This document shows positions 46,160-56,169 of a stretch of 64,000 bases of DNA, piece after piece. This stretch comes from Neoechinorhynchus agilis. Taxonomy: Eukaryota > Acanthocephala. The notes beneath the pieces were generated by a model. That model ran no database searches, had not been told where the DNA came from, and worked only from the letters and a program-made list of their open reading frames with translations. Each line of letters opens with the position of its first letter. Positions within the stretch are counted from its first letter, which is position 1. The stretch is taken from positions 2,542,001 through 2,606,000 of the forward strand of contig CM121341.1 of the NCBI GenBank assembly GCA_051530055.1, written 5' to 3'. A program made the position numbers and the translations under genes.

Positions 46160-46383
46160 TCGGAGCAGAGACGCATGGAGCACTCGGCACTCTGCTCGAG
46201 GATCTCTCGAGGAAATCGAGAAAAGCGACCGGCGACGCACGAGCAGGTGTATTCCTGCGGCAAAATATATCGCTCGCAGTACAACGAGGCAATGCTGCTA
46301 GGGTGATAGCGACAGCCGAGGAAGGAGAGAAGCTAAGAATTTGCGGACGGTGGAGCTTGCACGTTTTGTGCTTTATTATTAGT
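46160..46383 (+). mobile_element. LINE C-terminal fragment (right arm)
   Basis: Mirror of 27985-28250: VFLRQNISLAVQRGNAA-type block followed by the LINE tail. Confidence 0.7.
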
Positions 46384-46389
46384 TGGCAT

Positions 46390-46925
46390 AAAATTCACGT
46401 TGCTAAAAACAATTTATCCAGTTTTTTAAACAGATTAAGACGTGTCGGATCTCTGATCTTTTAACCAAGTTTCCTGATTGATGCTACAAGATGTGAGTTA
46501 GCTTATCGCTATTGAAGTACACGATACCGGGCATTTACGCAAAACCCATTTGTTAACACTGATTGGGTTAATGTCAAATGCTTGAGCCAATACTCTGTCC
46601 GCCAAAGGCACAGATCCAAATACGACGTCGAATTGTACGGGGGGAAAGTGGGGTATTGAAGTTAGATAATCTCATGCGAGTCAATAGACCTCATTGCACA
46701 TTTCAGCCACTTTTGTGAAGTTTTATTGAAGTTCCCGAAGGCGAGATATGCTCCTAGATTAAAAACATTTCGCAGAAGCTCTTTCGTACGTAGAAAATGA
46801 ACTCACTGAGACCGAATGTAGATATTGCAGGCAAAAATGTACCGCCCATAGTACTAGAACGAAAACTTCGAAACATTTAGAGAAGTTCAAATAGAGTTTG
46901 TGATTTGCTCAGAAATCTTTGATGT
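46390..46925. other. No gene seen
   Basis: Unique sequence outside the palindrome. Confidence 0.5.
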
Positions 46926-46929
46926 TGAT

Positions 46930-47245
46930 AATTTCGTTAGAGGTTAAGGAGAGGGAGAGGTGGAAGGGCGATTTTGTGATGAGGGTGAGATCGTCGGCAA
47001 ATAAGAAACGTTTAGAGTGAGATGAGAGAGGTTTAAGAAAATATTAAAAAGAAGTGGTGACAGCACCTCGAGGTAAGCCTTTGGTGAAAGATATTCTGAT
47101 TGAGGAGATTGCCCAGCGGTCAGTGTCTATCTGCCACAAGTTGATACCGAAATCGGAGCAAGCCCGTAGAAGCAGTAAATGGTCCACGGACTCGAAGGCT
47201 TTGGTTAAATCAAAAAACTTGTTTATGATGTGGGTAAGAGGTTTT
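46930..47245 (-). mobile_element. CR1-like LINE RT fragment
   Basis: Minus strand: DLTKAFESVDHLLLLRACSD (motif A region), an inexact GVPRGAV block, and KRFLFADDLTLI (FADD, catalytic motif). Part recurs at 48850-49130. Confidence 0.7.
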
Positions 47246-47263
47246 CAACTAGCATTTCCGCTA

Positions 47264-47705
47264 TCATTTCGATTGACTAAAGCCATTTAACAATCGTTCT
47301 TGAAGCTCTCTGTTGGTGGCTTTTAAGTGTCCATTTTCGCCTTGAAGCAGCTTCAAATGCCTACATTCGTCCTCAAATTTCTCGATCCGCGCAAGTAGAT
47401 AATGTTCGTTAGGGGTCAGTTTGGTGTTGCACACAAGAATTGAAATATCGCTGAGTAGCCGGGCGCAATCGTTTATATGTCTCATGACGATTCCACAGTT
47501 TGAACAAATAGATTAACTCGAGATATTAGAGCAGTTATTTTTGGAATGAGAAACGAAGAAGTGCATATCCTTCACTTTCAATTGACAAGAAATGTAGATG
47601 TGGCCACTGATCAGACATTTCGAACATTGAGGAACTAAGAAGTCGTGAATGGATCGGTGGCCATGAATATGAGGGCAATAGCCAACAAAACAAATGGCTT
47701 TCAAT
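47264..47705 (-). mobile_element. Zinc-knuckle (ORF1-type) fragment, copy 2
   Basis: Minus strand: VPQCSKCLISGHIYISC is a CX2CX4HX4C knuckle; HSKNNCSNISS follows; then CSNCGIVM and a coiled-coil-like stretch YLLARIEKFEDECRHLKLLQ. Copy 1 is at 26032-26340. Resembles LINE ORF1; a host coiled-coil protein is an alternative. Confidence 0.5.
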
Positions 47706-47764
47706 CTCGTTTAGAAAGGTATTTAATGGGAATGAAATCGTGCTCTGGATCCAAAATGTCAACA

Positions 47765-47875
47765 ATGAGTTTATGTAAACAAACCAAAAACGTATACAGT
47801 AATTCCGTTGAAAACGTCAACAATGTTCAAGTGTTTAATAACATTTCGAAATCGCTTGCGCATCTCGTGAAGTAG
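47765..47875 (+). other. Conserved upstream exon candidate, copy 2
   Basis: Matches 26411-26521, again ending TAG then gtaagt. Differences are few and mixed synonymous/replacement, so they do not show selection on the protein. Confidence 0.35.
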
Positions 47876-47927
47876 GTAAGTTCGAGCTGTATATCCACTT
47901 TTGGGTATCCTTTCAACCTTTACTCCG

Positions 47928-48509
47928 ATGAACTTTATCAGCGTAGTAGTACTGATCTGCAGCTTTGCCACTTTTCCGGCCAAAAACCGATGCTACGCCT
48001 TGAATCCAATCACCAGTACTGAAAAGGTGGATGGAGACATCGTTATTGAGAATGAGATTCAACGAATCGATACCACCACCCCAGCTCAAACCAAAGGAAA
48101 AACCGATGCCGTCGCTGTGGACGCTAAAGAGGATGTAAATCCCGAATCTGCAAGCGAAATGGCAGCAATAGAATCAACCGAACTCAATTCTCAAATTGAT
48201 GTCGTTGAAAAAGAAAGCAACGCCACAAAACCAACAATTGATAGAGCTATGCCTGGCGCAACGGAGACAATCGAAATTGTTGATAAAAAGAAAACGCTTC
48301 TTGCCTCCGGACAGTCCACCAACTCCACGATCGGCTCTTCAGAAACGAAATCTTTCATCGGCAGTGAAAAGATATTGACGGATGGTAAAGGAAATGCACA
48401 AAAGACTGCTCTTAATATTGGAAGATTTCTGAACAAGATCAAGAATAAGCATCTTCCTTTCAAATACCGGAACAATTTAATGTCGAATATACACTGGGCA
48501 TCGCACTGA
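47928..48509 (+). CDS. Secreted Thr/Ser/Lys-rich protein, paralogue 2
   Basis: 193 residues from ATG 47928. Signal peptide MNFISVVVLICSFATFPA, then a body almost identical to the 26.6-kb paralogue (scattered replacements such as K/N and A/V) until NIGRFLN, after which a shorter basic tail KIKNKHLPFKYRNNLMSNIH replaces the longer tail of paralogue 1. AATAAA at 48593. Same orientation as paralogue 1, 21 kb away; the palindrome lies between them. No known family. Confidence 0.7.
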   Translation: MNFISVVVLICSFATFPAKNRCYALNPITSTEKVDGDIVIENEIQRIDTTTPAQTKGKTDAVAVDAKEDVNPESASEMAAIESTELNSQIDVVEKESNATKPTIDRAMPGATETIEIVDKKKTLLASGQSTNSTIGSSETKSFIGSEKILTDGKGNAQKTALNIGRFLNKIKNKHLPFKYRNNLMSNIHWASH

Positions 48510-48849
48510 GGAAATTTTATTCGAACTAAAGCGACGATGCCTTGGCACGCGCAATTTTAGATTTATTAGCTGTTTAGAATAGTTCTTACAACAATAAAAT
48601 TTAGTTAGTTTTCTTTCCACATACAACTTCTGCGAAGGACGAATCAAAGTTTAACATTCCTTCAATTTTTTGTTACTATAAATTGAACCAATGTAAAATA
48701 TCCATTGACCGTCTCAGCCATTTCACTAACAGCAACCGAGGATGCAATCTCGGTCAACTATTTAGGCATTTGGCTGCAAATGGCAGCAAGACATTAATCG
48801 TGATTCTCCGTTTTTGATTTCATGTTTGACCTTTCTATAGAATTCTGCT

Positions 48850-49130
48850 CGATTTCGGCGTTTGCAAGCCTCTGGTGAGGGATAGGCTGATTGAGGAGGT
48901 TGCACGGCAGTGAATGTTTTGCTTGCGATTGTGAAGATGAGATTCGAACTAGCGGATCTGCCACAAGTTGATACCGAAATCGGAGCAAGCCCGGAGAAGG
49001 AGTAAATGGTCCACGGACTCGAATGCTTTCGTTAAATCAAAAACTGTGGTTTATGATGTGGGTTAGAAGGTCGATTAGTTCGGGGATGATGTAGCGAAGA
49101 GTCCAGTATGGCATTTCAGATTGAGGGGCG
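48850..49130 (-). mobile_element. CR1-like LINE RT fragment
   Basis: Shares ccacaagttgataccgaaat and catggtccacggactcgaa-like phrases with 47.1-47.2 kb; same RT motif A region, more decayed. Confidence 0.6.
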
Positions 49131-49134
49131 AAGC

Positions 49135-49880
49135 TAATAAGACGTATAATCATTCATATCATTTTAACTTGTGAGGACGATTTTCAAAAGTCTCCTTGAT
49201 TTTCAATATGTGTGATAAGATTGGTAGATAAGCTATAGCCCGGTATTGTCAGCTTATTAAAGGCTTGCGGTATATTTAAACCTTAGAAGCGTCTGAGAAT
49301 TTTTCGGATTCTTTACTTCCCCAACACTGACTCAGATTTAATCAGTAGCTTGGCTTTTTGAGAGTGCAGTCCTATACGAGGAATCGACTCGTTCAGAAAA
49401 ATTAAGAATGACAACAATTTTGATTTAGCTGCGAGATCATTAGCGTCCTTGATGATTACCACCAGATCATCCGCGCGAAATTGGTGAGCCTCAAGTATTC
49501 CCTTGGTTTGCAAGAAATTCCCAGTAAAAAGGGCACTTTACGACGATGATGAAAACGGTTTTATTGATCACCACAACATTTTAAAACCATCAAACGATTT
49601 GAATAATACGTAAAGTTTAATTCTGCGGCTCATTATGAAATTTTTTCAGTTTCTTCAATGAACCTTAGAACAAGTCTAATCGTTGAAACTGTTCCAAAAA
49701 AATACTGTTAGGCATTCGCTATAGGAACTTTTCTCGTCGTGTAAATTTGCAGTTTTATTATTTGCTAGGATTTAAACGAGAAGCCAAACATTCGGCATCG
49801 CTAAAAACCTGACTTTTAATCTCCGACCAGTGAGCATTTTAAGAGACTACCAAAGAAACGGTTTCCATTTTCGCATCGCG
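49135..49880. other. No gene seen
   Basis: Intergenic stretch upstream of the heat-shock promoter. Minus-strand open 49313-49513 has no recognised motif. Confidence 0.5.
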
Positions 49881-49884
49881 TAGC

Positions 49885-49998
49885 TTTCTAGAGACCTTCT
49901 AAACGCTTTCTAGGAAACAATTTACGCGCCGGAGAAACATCTAGAATTTGTCTAGACTCTTTCTAGAGAGAAACTAGAATTTAACGCTTTAGTATAAA
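49885..49998 (+). promoter_or_regulatory. Heat-shock-type promoter with TATA box
   Basis: A cluster of TTCTAGA and AGAA/TTCT half-sites (about 49886-49980) resembling degenerate heat-shock elements (alternating GAA/TTC), followed by TATAAA at 49993-49998, 41 bp before the ATG. The spacing of half-sites is not perfect. Confidence 0.65.
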
Positions 49999-50038
49999 AC
50001 GAGACAAACACTAAAGATTTCTCCATCGAACTTTCAGA

Positions 50039-50881
50039 ATGTCTCTATTTCCAATCTCGCGCTACCGCCGCAACTTCTTCGACTTTGACAATCTGTTCGG
50101 TCCCGCGTTGGACCTGTTCGATCCATTTGACGACTACGATCTTTCCCTTCGTCCATCAGTGCGTCCGAGCCTCTTTTGGATTAATGAGCCTCCAACTCTC
50201 CTCGATGTCCACGGACGAAGACGTCCAAGACCAGAGAAGTTTCGAGTTACTCTGAATGTCCAGGGATTCGATAAAAAGGATTTGAAGACGGAAATCATAA
50301 ACGGGCGATTGGTTATCAGTGCTCGAAGGCATGATAAATGCAATAAAACTGGAGATTTCGATTCCCGTGAGTTCCAAAAGTCCTTTGAGGTTCCAAAGAA
50401 TGCAATCGCCGATCAGATGACGAGTTTCGTGACCGGTGGAGGCGTTCTTGTTGTGGAGATTCCTCTGAAAATGGAAGAGCGCGACGTAAAACCGTCCGGC
50501 GGCCATGGACAAGTTGGCCTCTTTGATTTTGACGAATTCTTTAACAGCAATTTCTTCCCAAAAGTCGTGGATACTCCAGACGGGAAAAAGAAGATTGAAA
50601 TGAACGTTGACGTGAGTTCGTTTAAACCAAATGACGTGCAGGTGTCTCTTAAAGATAATGAGTTGGTCGTGAAAGCTGAACATTCTACACAACAGTCAGA
50701 GGATGGAAAACAAGGATTCTCGAGATCTTACTATTACAAGCAAGTCACTCTTCCACCAGGAACGGATGTTGAACATCTCACATCGCATTTCAGTGGAGGA
50801 AAACTCGTCCTTGAGGCTCCTTATGTCGCTCAGCTTAAAGAAGACGAAGGGCATAAGAAGATCGAAGGTTCAAAAAAGTGA
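50039..50881 (+). CDS. Small heat-shock protein with two alpha-crystallin domains
   Basis: 280 residues, intronless. Holdase chaperone family (Hsp20). First domain at about residues 62-145: FRVTLNVQGFDKKDLKTEI, GRLVISARR, EFQKSFEVP, and a V.T.GGVLVVEIP block. Second domain at about 180-262: IEMNVDVSSFKPNDVQVSLK, NELVVKAEH, YYKQVTLPPG, LTSHFSGGKLVLEAP. Each ends with the G.L.(V/L)E.P pattern in place of the classical I-x-I tail. N-terminus MSLFPISRYRRNFFDFDNLF is an aromatic-rich sHSP leader. Most Hsp20 proteins have one domain; two-domain forms are known, for example in flatworms. Heat-shock-like promoter immediately upstream; likely stress inducible and cytosolic. Confidence 0.9.
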   Translation: MSLFPISRYRRNFFDFDNLFGPALDLFDPFDDYDLSLRPSVRPSLFWINEPPTLLDVHGRRRPRPEKFRVTLNVQGFDKKDLKTEIINGRLVISARRHDKCNKTGDFDSREFQKSFEVPKNAIADQMTSFVTGGGVLVVEIPLKMEERDVKPSGGHGQVGLFDFDEFFNSNFFPKVVDTPDGKKKIEMNVDVSSFKPNDVQVSLKDNELVVKAEHSTQQSEDGKQGFSRSYYYKQVTLPPGTDVEHLTSHFSGGKLVLEAPYVAQLKEDEGHKKIEGSKK

Positions 50882-51869
50882 TCACTGATCATTCGTCTAT
50901 TTTGGTAATGAATAGTTGTCTTTAATTATCCATCGAGAGAAGGGTAACGAGTGTAAAGATTCGTTTTTAAAATCTTTAGTTCACTCTTTCATCTTTATTC
51001 ATTGATTTCATCGCTATGTGTCTTTTCAATTCAAAGTTTTTTGACTCTGCCCAAAAATAGAAGATACGAGAAGAAACATTTTAGATAATAATGTTATTTT
51101 AAGGAATATTCACTGAAATAGTAATACATTTCAACATTTTGGCGATCGATGTTGTACTAAAGGAGTGCTTTGAACGAGTTGCTAATAATCTAAAGGGTCC
51201 ATTAGTAAAAGCAATGAGCGTAGTTAAGGATTTATTAACGGACGTTATCCAGTTTGAATAGGAATCTCTTAGGGGCGAACAGTTGGTCGAAGTCAAAAAG
51301 TGCAAAGAAAAAAATCAAACTGCTCGAAGAGGCTTACAATGGTTCCAAACTGGAATTCTAAGAGACAAGCTAAAGATTTACAGAAATCGTCCAGTTCAGC
51401 GGTTATAAAGTGGAATACGGTTTTGTAAGGTGCCATCAGTATTGAATACTCAAATTATGATTCGTTCGAAATGAGTGGTGTTCAAAAGATCGCAAATGCT
51501 TGCACAATTATTAAGGACTTGGTACCACTGTTAAAGATTATTCAGCCTGCAGCACTTAATGATCAAAAATTACTGTGGAGGATAGGAAAAGTGAAAGCAA
51601 TTCACCTCCAGTAAATAAGATTGAGCAAAAGGTCCTGAGCGCCTTCGAAGTGTGTGAATTAGCCAAGAGGCTGCCAAGGAACGAAAAACTCTAGCCGTAA
51701 GGCCCTGTGTGTATGCGATTTAAGAAAGATAAAATAAAACATCGCAAATTTCCACTGCCCCTCAACCTCAATAAAAACCTAATATTCACAGCATAAACCA
51801 TCGCTTTTAACTAACACCCTAAAACATCCTTAACGCCCTAAAAAATCGAAGAGTAACCGGCTCCTCAAC
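50882..51869 (+). pseudogene. Possible decayed gene (about 51110-51680)
   Basis: Plus-strand pieces such as VLKECFERVANNLKGPLVKA, MSVVKDLLTDVIQFE and later VQKIANACTIIKDLVPLL read like an amphipathic helical protein, but are split by stops and frame changes. No family recognised. The flanks show nothing else. Confidence 0.25.
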
Positions 51870-52129
51870 TTTTTTGACTATGTGCATCTGTAACGGCACC
51901 CCAATGGCCACAAAGGGTCACAATAAAAACACGGTGTCCGTCTCGAAACACGTAAATAATTATCATTCAGCCTTACTGGTTCAGATAATGTTATTGCTGC
52001 TATCTGCGCTGAGCATGCTAACGATGTCAACGTTATTCTCCATGATGTGGTTTTCATTACCATCGAGCCCAAGCGATAGCAACTCTCCAAGTGCAGTACA
52101 ATAGGCCTGCAGGATTTCGCTAGGTTGTG

Positions 52130-52640
52130 GTGGTTAGCAGTAAAAATATCGACTTCTTGGCTCGTTACATGTTGTCAGCTCGTTTTGAAGAGTGTGCAAA
52201 GATTAAAATAGGCAAAAAGGTTTTCCGATGGTCGCTTGATAAATTCAGCGCGTCTACTCACTCGCACTTTGATTTACGGTAAACTCGGGCCTTCGATAAT
52301 ACTTCTCGTTCGCAGAGGGATATTGATTGCGTTTAGCAAAAAGGACGGTAAGATGAGGAACATTGCAATTGGTTGTACGTTATGCCGATTAGCTTCCAAG
52401 ATTGCCTGCAAAATCACATCTCTTTTGGCGGTGTGTTCAGCAGGGTGATCCACTCGGTCCTTTACTGTTCAAATTGACTATCAATGAGCTAAGCAGCAGC
52501 CTTTAGTTGTCCCTCAAAGGACTAATCAATGCTCTTGGCAAAAACATAAAGCTCGTTCGTGAACAACGTGTCTCACTGGGATTGCTTCTGAGGTACAAAA
52601 AATGCGATATCATCGCAAAAGACGTTCCTAAAATACATTA
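52130..52640 (+). mobile_element. LINE RT fragment (WDATC-type family)
   Basis: FSKKDGKMRNIAIGCTLCRL and ASKIACK match the K.DG.RPIA.G..LRRLASK block; then, in other frames, a QGDPLG-like block and GLLLRYKKCDII near 52600 (KC..I block). Heavily decayed. It ends about 150 bp short of the adenylate kinase stop, tail to tail with that gene. Confidence 0.65.
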
Positions 52641-52795
52641 TCACTTTGATTTTATCCCAGAAGTAAAAATATATGACTTGTTCTCTGTAAATCTACTCAG
52701 TCAACCTCATTCATTTTATCAAGTTGACAAATCTCTTCTCCAAAAAATGTTTATTTCCCAAAAATCGAGAACCAAATTATGAAAGCGATATCATC

Positions 52796-53623
52796 TTAAG
52801 CTAACCGCAGCTCTGCTACGCTGCTGAACAAGGGATCCGTGAATTTGATAGTAGATTTGAAAACGAAATCAACGTTATGAACTGCGTCAATCTGCAAACG
52901 AAAACGATATTCTAAATTCAGCGACGATAAGCAGTAAAAGCGAAGTATACCTTTCGAACCACTTTCTTTTGCTCGTAGTGGTTCAAAACCGGCATTGTCT
53001 GTTGATGAAAAACAGTAAGTCGTTTCTGAATCGTTTCCATATTATCATCTACTCTATTGCTCGTCTTCGCTCTTCCCAATAAGCGTTCAATCATTACCTT
53101 ATCGGGAACTTCAAATGAAATGAGCAATGTTGGTTCTCCAATCTGACAAAAAAATAAAATAATAAATATTCTGAGAAAAAAGATCTCACATGTTTCTCCA
53201 GTTCAATCGCTTGATCCAGTTCTCTTGGATATCCATCGAGCAAAAATCCATTATAATTCCCCGCTTCTGAAACCATCTTCTTCAATATCATGTTTAGCAC
53301 GGTTTTCTAAGCAAAAGCCTCAACTTTTTCACTTTAGAAACATGCAAACACTTACCATTGGAACTAGTTTTCCCTCTGCCATAATCTTAGACAGTTCCTT
53401 GCCAAGATCGGAACTGGATTGGATCTCTTCACGTAATAAATCGCCGGACGAGATATGAAGGGCGTTATAGCGTTCAGCCAGTTTCGCACATTGCGTGCCT
53501 TTTCCGCTTCCTGGCCCACCGAAAAGAATAAGAACTGGTTTATTCTTTAACGCGGATCGAATGTCTGTAACAATTCATATTGTTAAACACATATAGAAAT
53601 CAGAAAGCACCTTTAGTATCCAT
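52796..53623 (-). CDS. Adenylate kinase (AK1-like), five exons
   Basis: Exons 53623-53611, 53564-53356, 53306-53190, 53142-52951 and 52891-52796; introns of 46, 49, 47 and 59 bp, all GT-AG; 208 residues. Catalyses ATP + AMP = 2 ADP in the cytosol. Seen: P-loop [12 protein letters not shown] (residues 19-30), [11 protein letters not shown] (AMP-binding start), [19 protein letters not shown] (AMP-site motif), [15 protein letters not shown] (short lid, as in AK1-type enzymes), [15 protein letters not shown], then [10 protein letters not shown]. The GYPRE motif favours AK1 over UMP-CMP kinase (which has GFPRN). A slightly extended C-terminus ([17 protein letters not shown]). AAATAAA lies downstream near 52750. 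Looks intact. Confidence 0.9.
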
Positions 53624-53789
53624 CAGTTTACCGTGGAATCTGAAAACGCCGGGAGTTTCTAGGAAAAGAACGGAACGATTTTCTCGTTGCGCTCCAGTTA
53701 TGACTATTAACGACTATGACAAAATGTGATTCTCTGCTGTTTTTACGCTGTGAGAGTGCTATTTTTGGCGAGATGGTCTTATGCACGTA

Positions 53790-53893
53790 GAAAGTAGGAA
53801 ACGCATTGTAAGTACGGAGAAAAATAATAATTTCAAACCGCAAAGTAGGAAACGCATTATAAGTACGGAGAAAAAATAATAATTTCAAACCGC
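53790..53893. repeat. Two-copy tandem repeat of about 51 bp
   Basis: agtaggaaacgcatt.taagtacggagaaaaa.taataatttcaaaccgc occurs twice in a row (quoted in part). Confidence 0.85.
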
Positions 53894-53894
53894 T

Positions 53895-54490
53895 TATTAG
53901 AAAAGGAGATTAAAATTCACAAGAACTCCAGCTGACATGGTCAACTCTTGCGTTAAAACGCCACATTGGTGTTTTGAAATTCGCGTTAGTTTGATATTAT
54001 TATTTGGAATTTCATCGAGTTTTTAAATATATTGCTTTTAGTTCTCTAGATTTACAGGATTGTTTGTGTTTTTTATGGTAGAAAAATTAGTGGAATTCAT
54101 TAAGTCTGATACTTCAACACAATATTGTGCCTTTATCGAGTTTGCTTGTAGGTTTTTACGACGAGCGATCGGACTTGATAAATTCCTTCAACCTTAATAA
54201 AAAAAACATGAACAATTCAATCTTCAAGGGTTTACAAGACTGCGGAATTTCCGACTTTTCAATGCAATATTTGGAAAAGAGAAAATGAACGCCATGATCA
54301 CTCAAAGACGGATGAGGGAAAGCCACTTGGGTTTTTTGCCCAACTCTAATCGATTGGCAATCATTGGTTAAGCGCACTTAGTTTAGAAAGGTTAACTTTG
54401 TGCGATGTGACTTGTTTTAAATGGCTAAATTAAGTCCGTAGACAATATTTATTGAATTTCCAACCTTTTTCGTTATCACCTGTGCCGACG
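53895..54490. other. No gene seen
   Basis: AT-rich sequence upstream of adenylate kinase. The 54156-54377 minus-strand open stretch has no motif. Confidence 0.5.
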
Positions 54491-54640
54491 GAGAATCGGA
54501 ACTAGACTGGTTGTCATATCTAATTTGTTAGCATAACTCAGGTATTGTTAAGGAAAAACGGGAGGCAAAGATCATTTCATCGTCTATTCAGATACCGGGA
54601 TCCGATCATCTTGCTTTGAACGAAGTATACTAAAACGTCT
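54491..54640 (+). repeat. Third copy of palindrome-flank segment
   Basis: Matches 28405-28550 and the inverse of 45985-46115, from cggaactagactggttgtca to gaacgaagtatact, about 90 percent identical. Confidence 0.75.
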
Positions 54641-54839
54641 AACAGAGAACACAAATTAGAAAAGTGACACTGATTGGACAAAAACGATGTGACTTATTAA
54701 TAAAATGATTACAATTATAGCCAAGGATTATAAAATGAATTGAACAGAACGTTTATTCCTTGTCCATTTATAGCCAGAATTTGTGAACGAATCTAATTTG
54801 TTATAAAAAAATATTCTGCATCCGAGATCGAAGACCCCT

Positions 54840-55870
54840 GCACACGTCCCCGAAGAGCAAGGCATAGGACAGAGCTATGGAACGGAGTGAATGTTGGTGA
54901 CGTCATTGAAAGCGCCCTGAGCTGGGCAGAGATGCTTGCGGTACAAGAAGGTTATTGTTAGTGTCGTTGTTGAAAGCTCTCTGAGCTGGGCAGAGAAGGT
55001 TGTGGTACGACGAGGTTAATGTCAATTACGTCTTGTTGATTAAAACGTCCGATGTTAAAAGGCATTGAACTTTAAGAAGAGCTGGGTATAGACTGTACGG
55101 TCGTGCTGGTTGACGATAAGCGGCAAATATCGATCAATCAATTCATTGATGTTGTATTAATTATTGAATTAAGTGATTGTTGGGAAAAAGTGTTAGTTGG
55201 AGCTAAATGTGATTTTACTGGAAACTAACTTGGATGGTGTTGAACTGCATCTGAGTAGCTGTTGGTTGGGGTGTAGCGGTTAATATTGGCGGCAAATGCC
55301 AATTGATGACGTAATGCGCACTTGAACTGTAATGTTGGTAATGCTGAGTTGATAAAATTATCTGACCTATGGGTCAGTTAGAATTGTGAAAGACTCACAT
55401 AAATGGTGTAAACGGATATTGATTATGCTTCTTGGTTGAAGTAGAGGTTGAACGTTGTATCACCTGTTATTTTTAGCAGGGTTCAAAAACTGGGTATACA
55501 TGGGATGGCTGCTCCGTCTGCAGTCGTTTCGCCGATGCTTGCATTGGCTATTGGTGCTTGCCTAATTGTCTCGTCTAATTAAGACGAAATAGCCATTGTG
55601 TTATAATGCACGAGCATAAGAGTTGAAATTAACAATGGTTGATTTCTCGGTGGAGCTTTGTTGATATTGGAAATGATTACGTCACATAAGATGATGTTAA
55701 TTATTGGCTGATGATTGGTTTTAACAATCAAAATTAAATTCAAGTTAGTTGTTGTTGGACATAAGATCCGCGACAACTAGAAGCATTGTCGGGAAAGTAT
55801 CAGTGGGGGTTGTTATTATTCGACCTCCACTAGATTGTGGACGGTAGCAATGACGTTAGTCTTTGTTACC
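54840..55870 (+). other. Spacer-like sequence upstream of 18S fragment, with 64-bp subrepeats
   Basis: GT-rich, no ORF. gaaagc.c.ctgagctgggcagaga occurs at about 54909 and 54973 (64-bp offset). Position directly 5' of 18S sequence in the same orientation suggests rDNA intergenic or external transcribed spacer. The first 80 or so nucleotides of 18S could not be recognised. Confidence 0.4.
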
Positions 55871-55874
55871 ACGA

Positions 55875-56155
55875 TTGCCGCGAATGGCTCATTAAATAAG
55901 TCATGGTTTATTGGATCATGCGAATCAGATATGGATAACTGTGGAAAATCTTGCCACGTAGCTTCGACTTGCGGAGAAGTGCTTTTATTATATCAAAGTC
56001 AATGACGTCTTAGGGCGTCAGACTGTGCTGACTCTGCTGGGTGAAGTATGCTGATTGCATTGCCTTATTAGGCAGGCGACGTGTCTTTCAAATGTCTTCC
56101 CTATCAACTGAAGTTGGTAGTTTATACGACTACCATGGTCGTAACGGGGAATCAA
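55875..56155 (+). pseudogene. 18S rRNA, 5' domain fragment
   Basis: Recognised by gccgcgaatggctcattaaa, then ggataactgtgg (18S positions about 80-170 in most eukaryotes), and further ctttcaaatgtcttccctat and ctaccatggtcgtaacgggg (18S about 290-370). After aacggggaatca the sequence leaves 18S and is within 28S some 20 bp later. Divergent at many normally conserved sites. Confidence 0.85.
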
Positions 56156-56169
56156 TCGTAGAGAATAGC

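Larger units (their letters stand above)
37435..46383 (-). repeat. Giant palindrome, right arm
   Basis: Reverse complement of 27983-35527. It holds about 2.65 kb (42940-45590) that the left arm lacks, and lacks the PLE insertion and the middle of the gypsy fossil found on the left. Mirrored landmarks: pseudokinase 39487-40480, LINE tail 40690-41150, gypsy fossil 42364-42935, flank 45590-46090, LINE C-terminus 46160-46383. Confidence 0.9.

Noticed and set aside
52796-53623. UMP-CMP kinase instead of adenylate kinase
   Set aside because: The nucleoside-monophosphate motif is GYPRE rather than GFPRN, and the overall order matches AK1; some uncertainty remains without an alignment.
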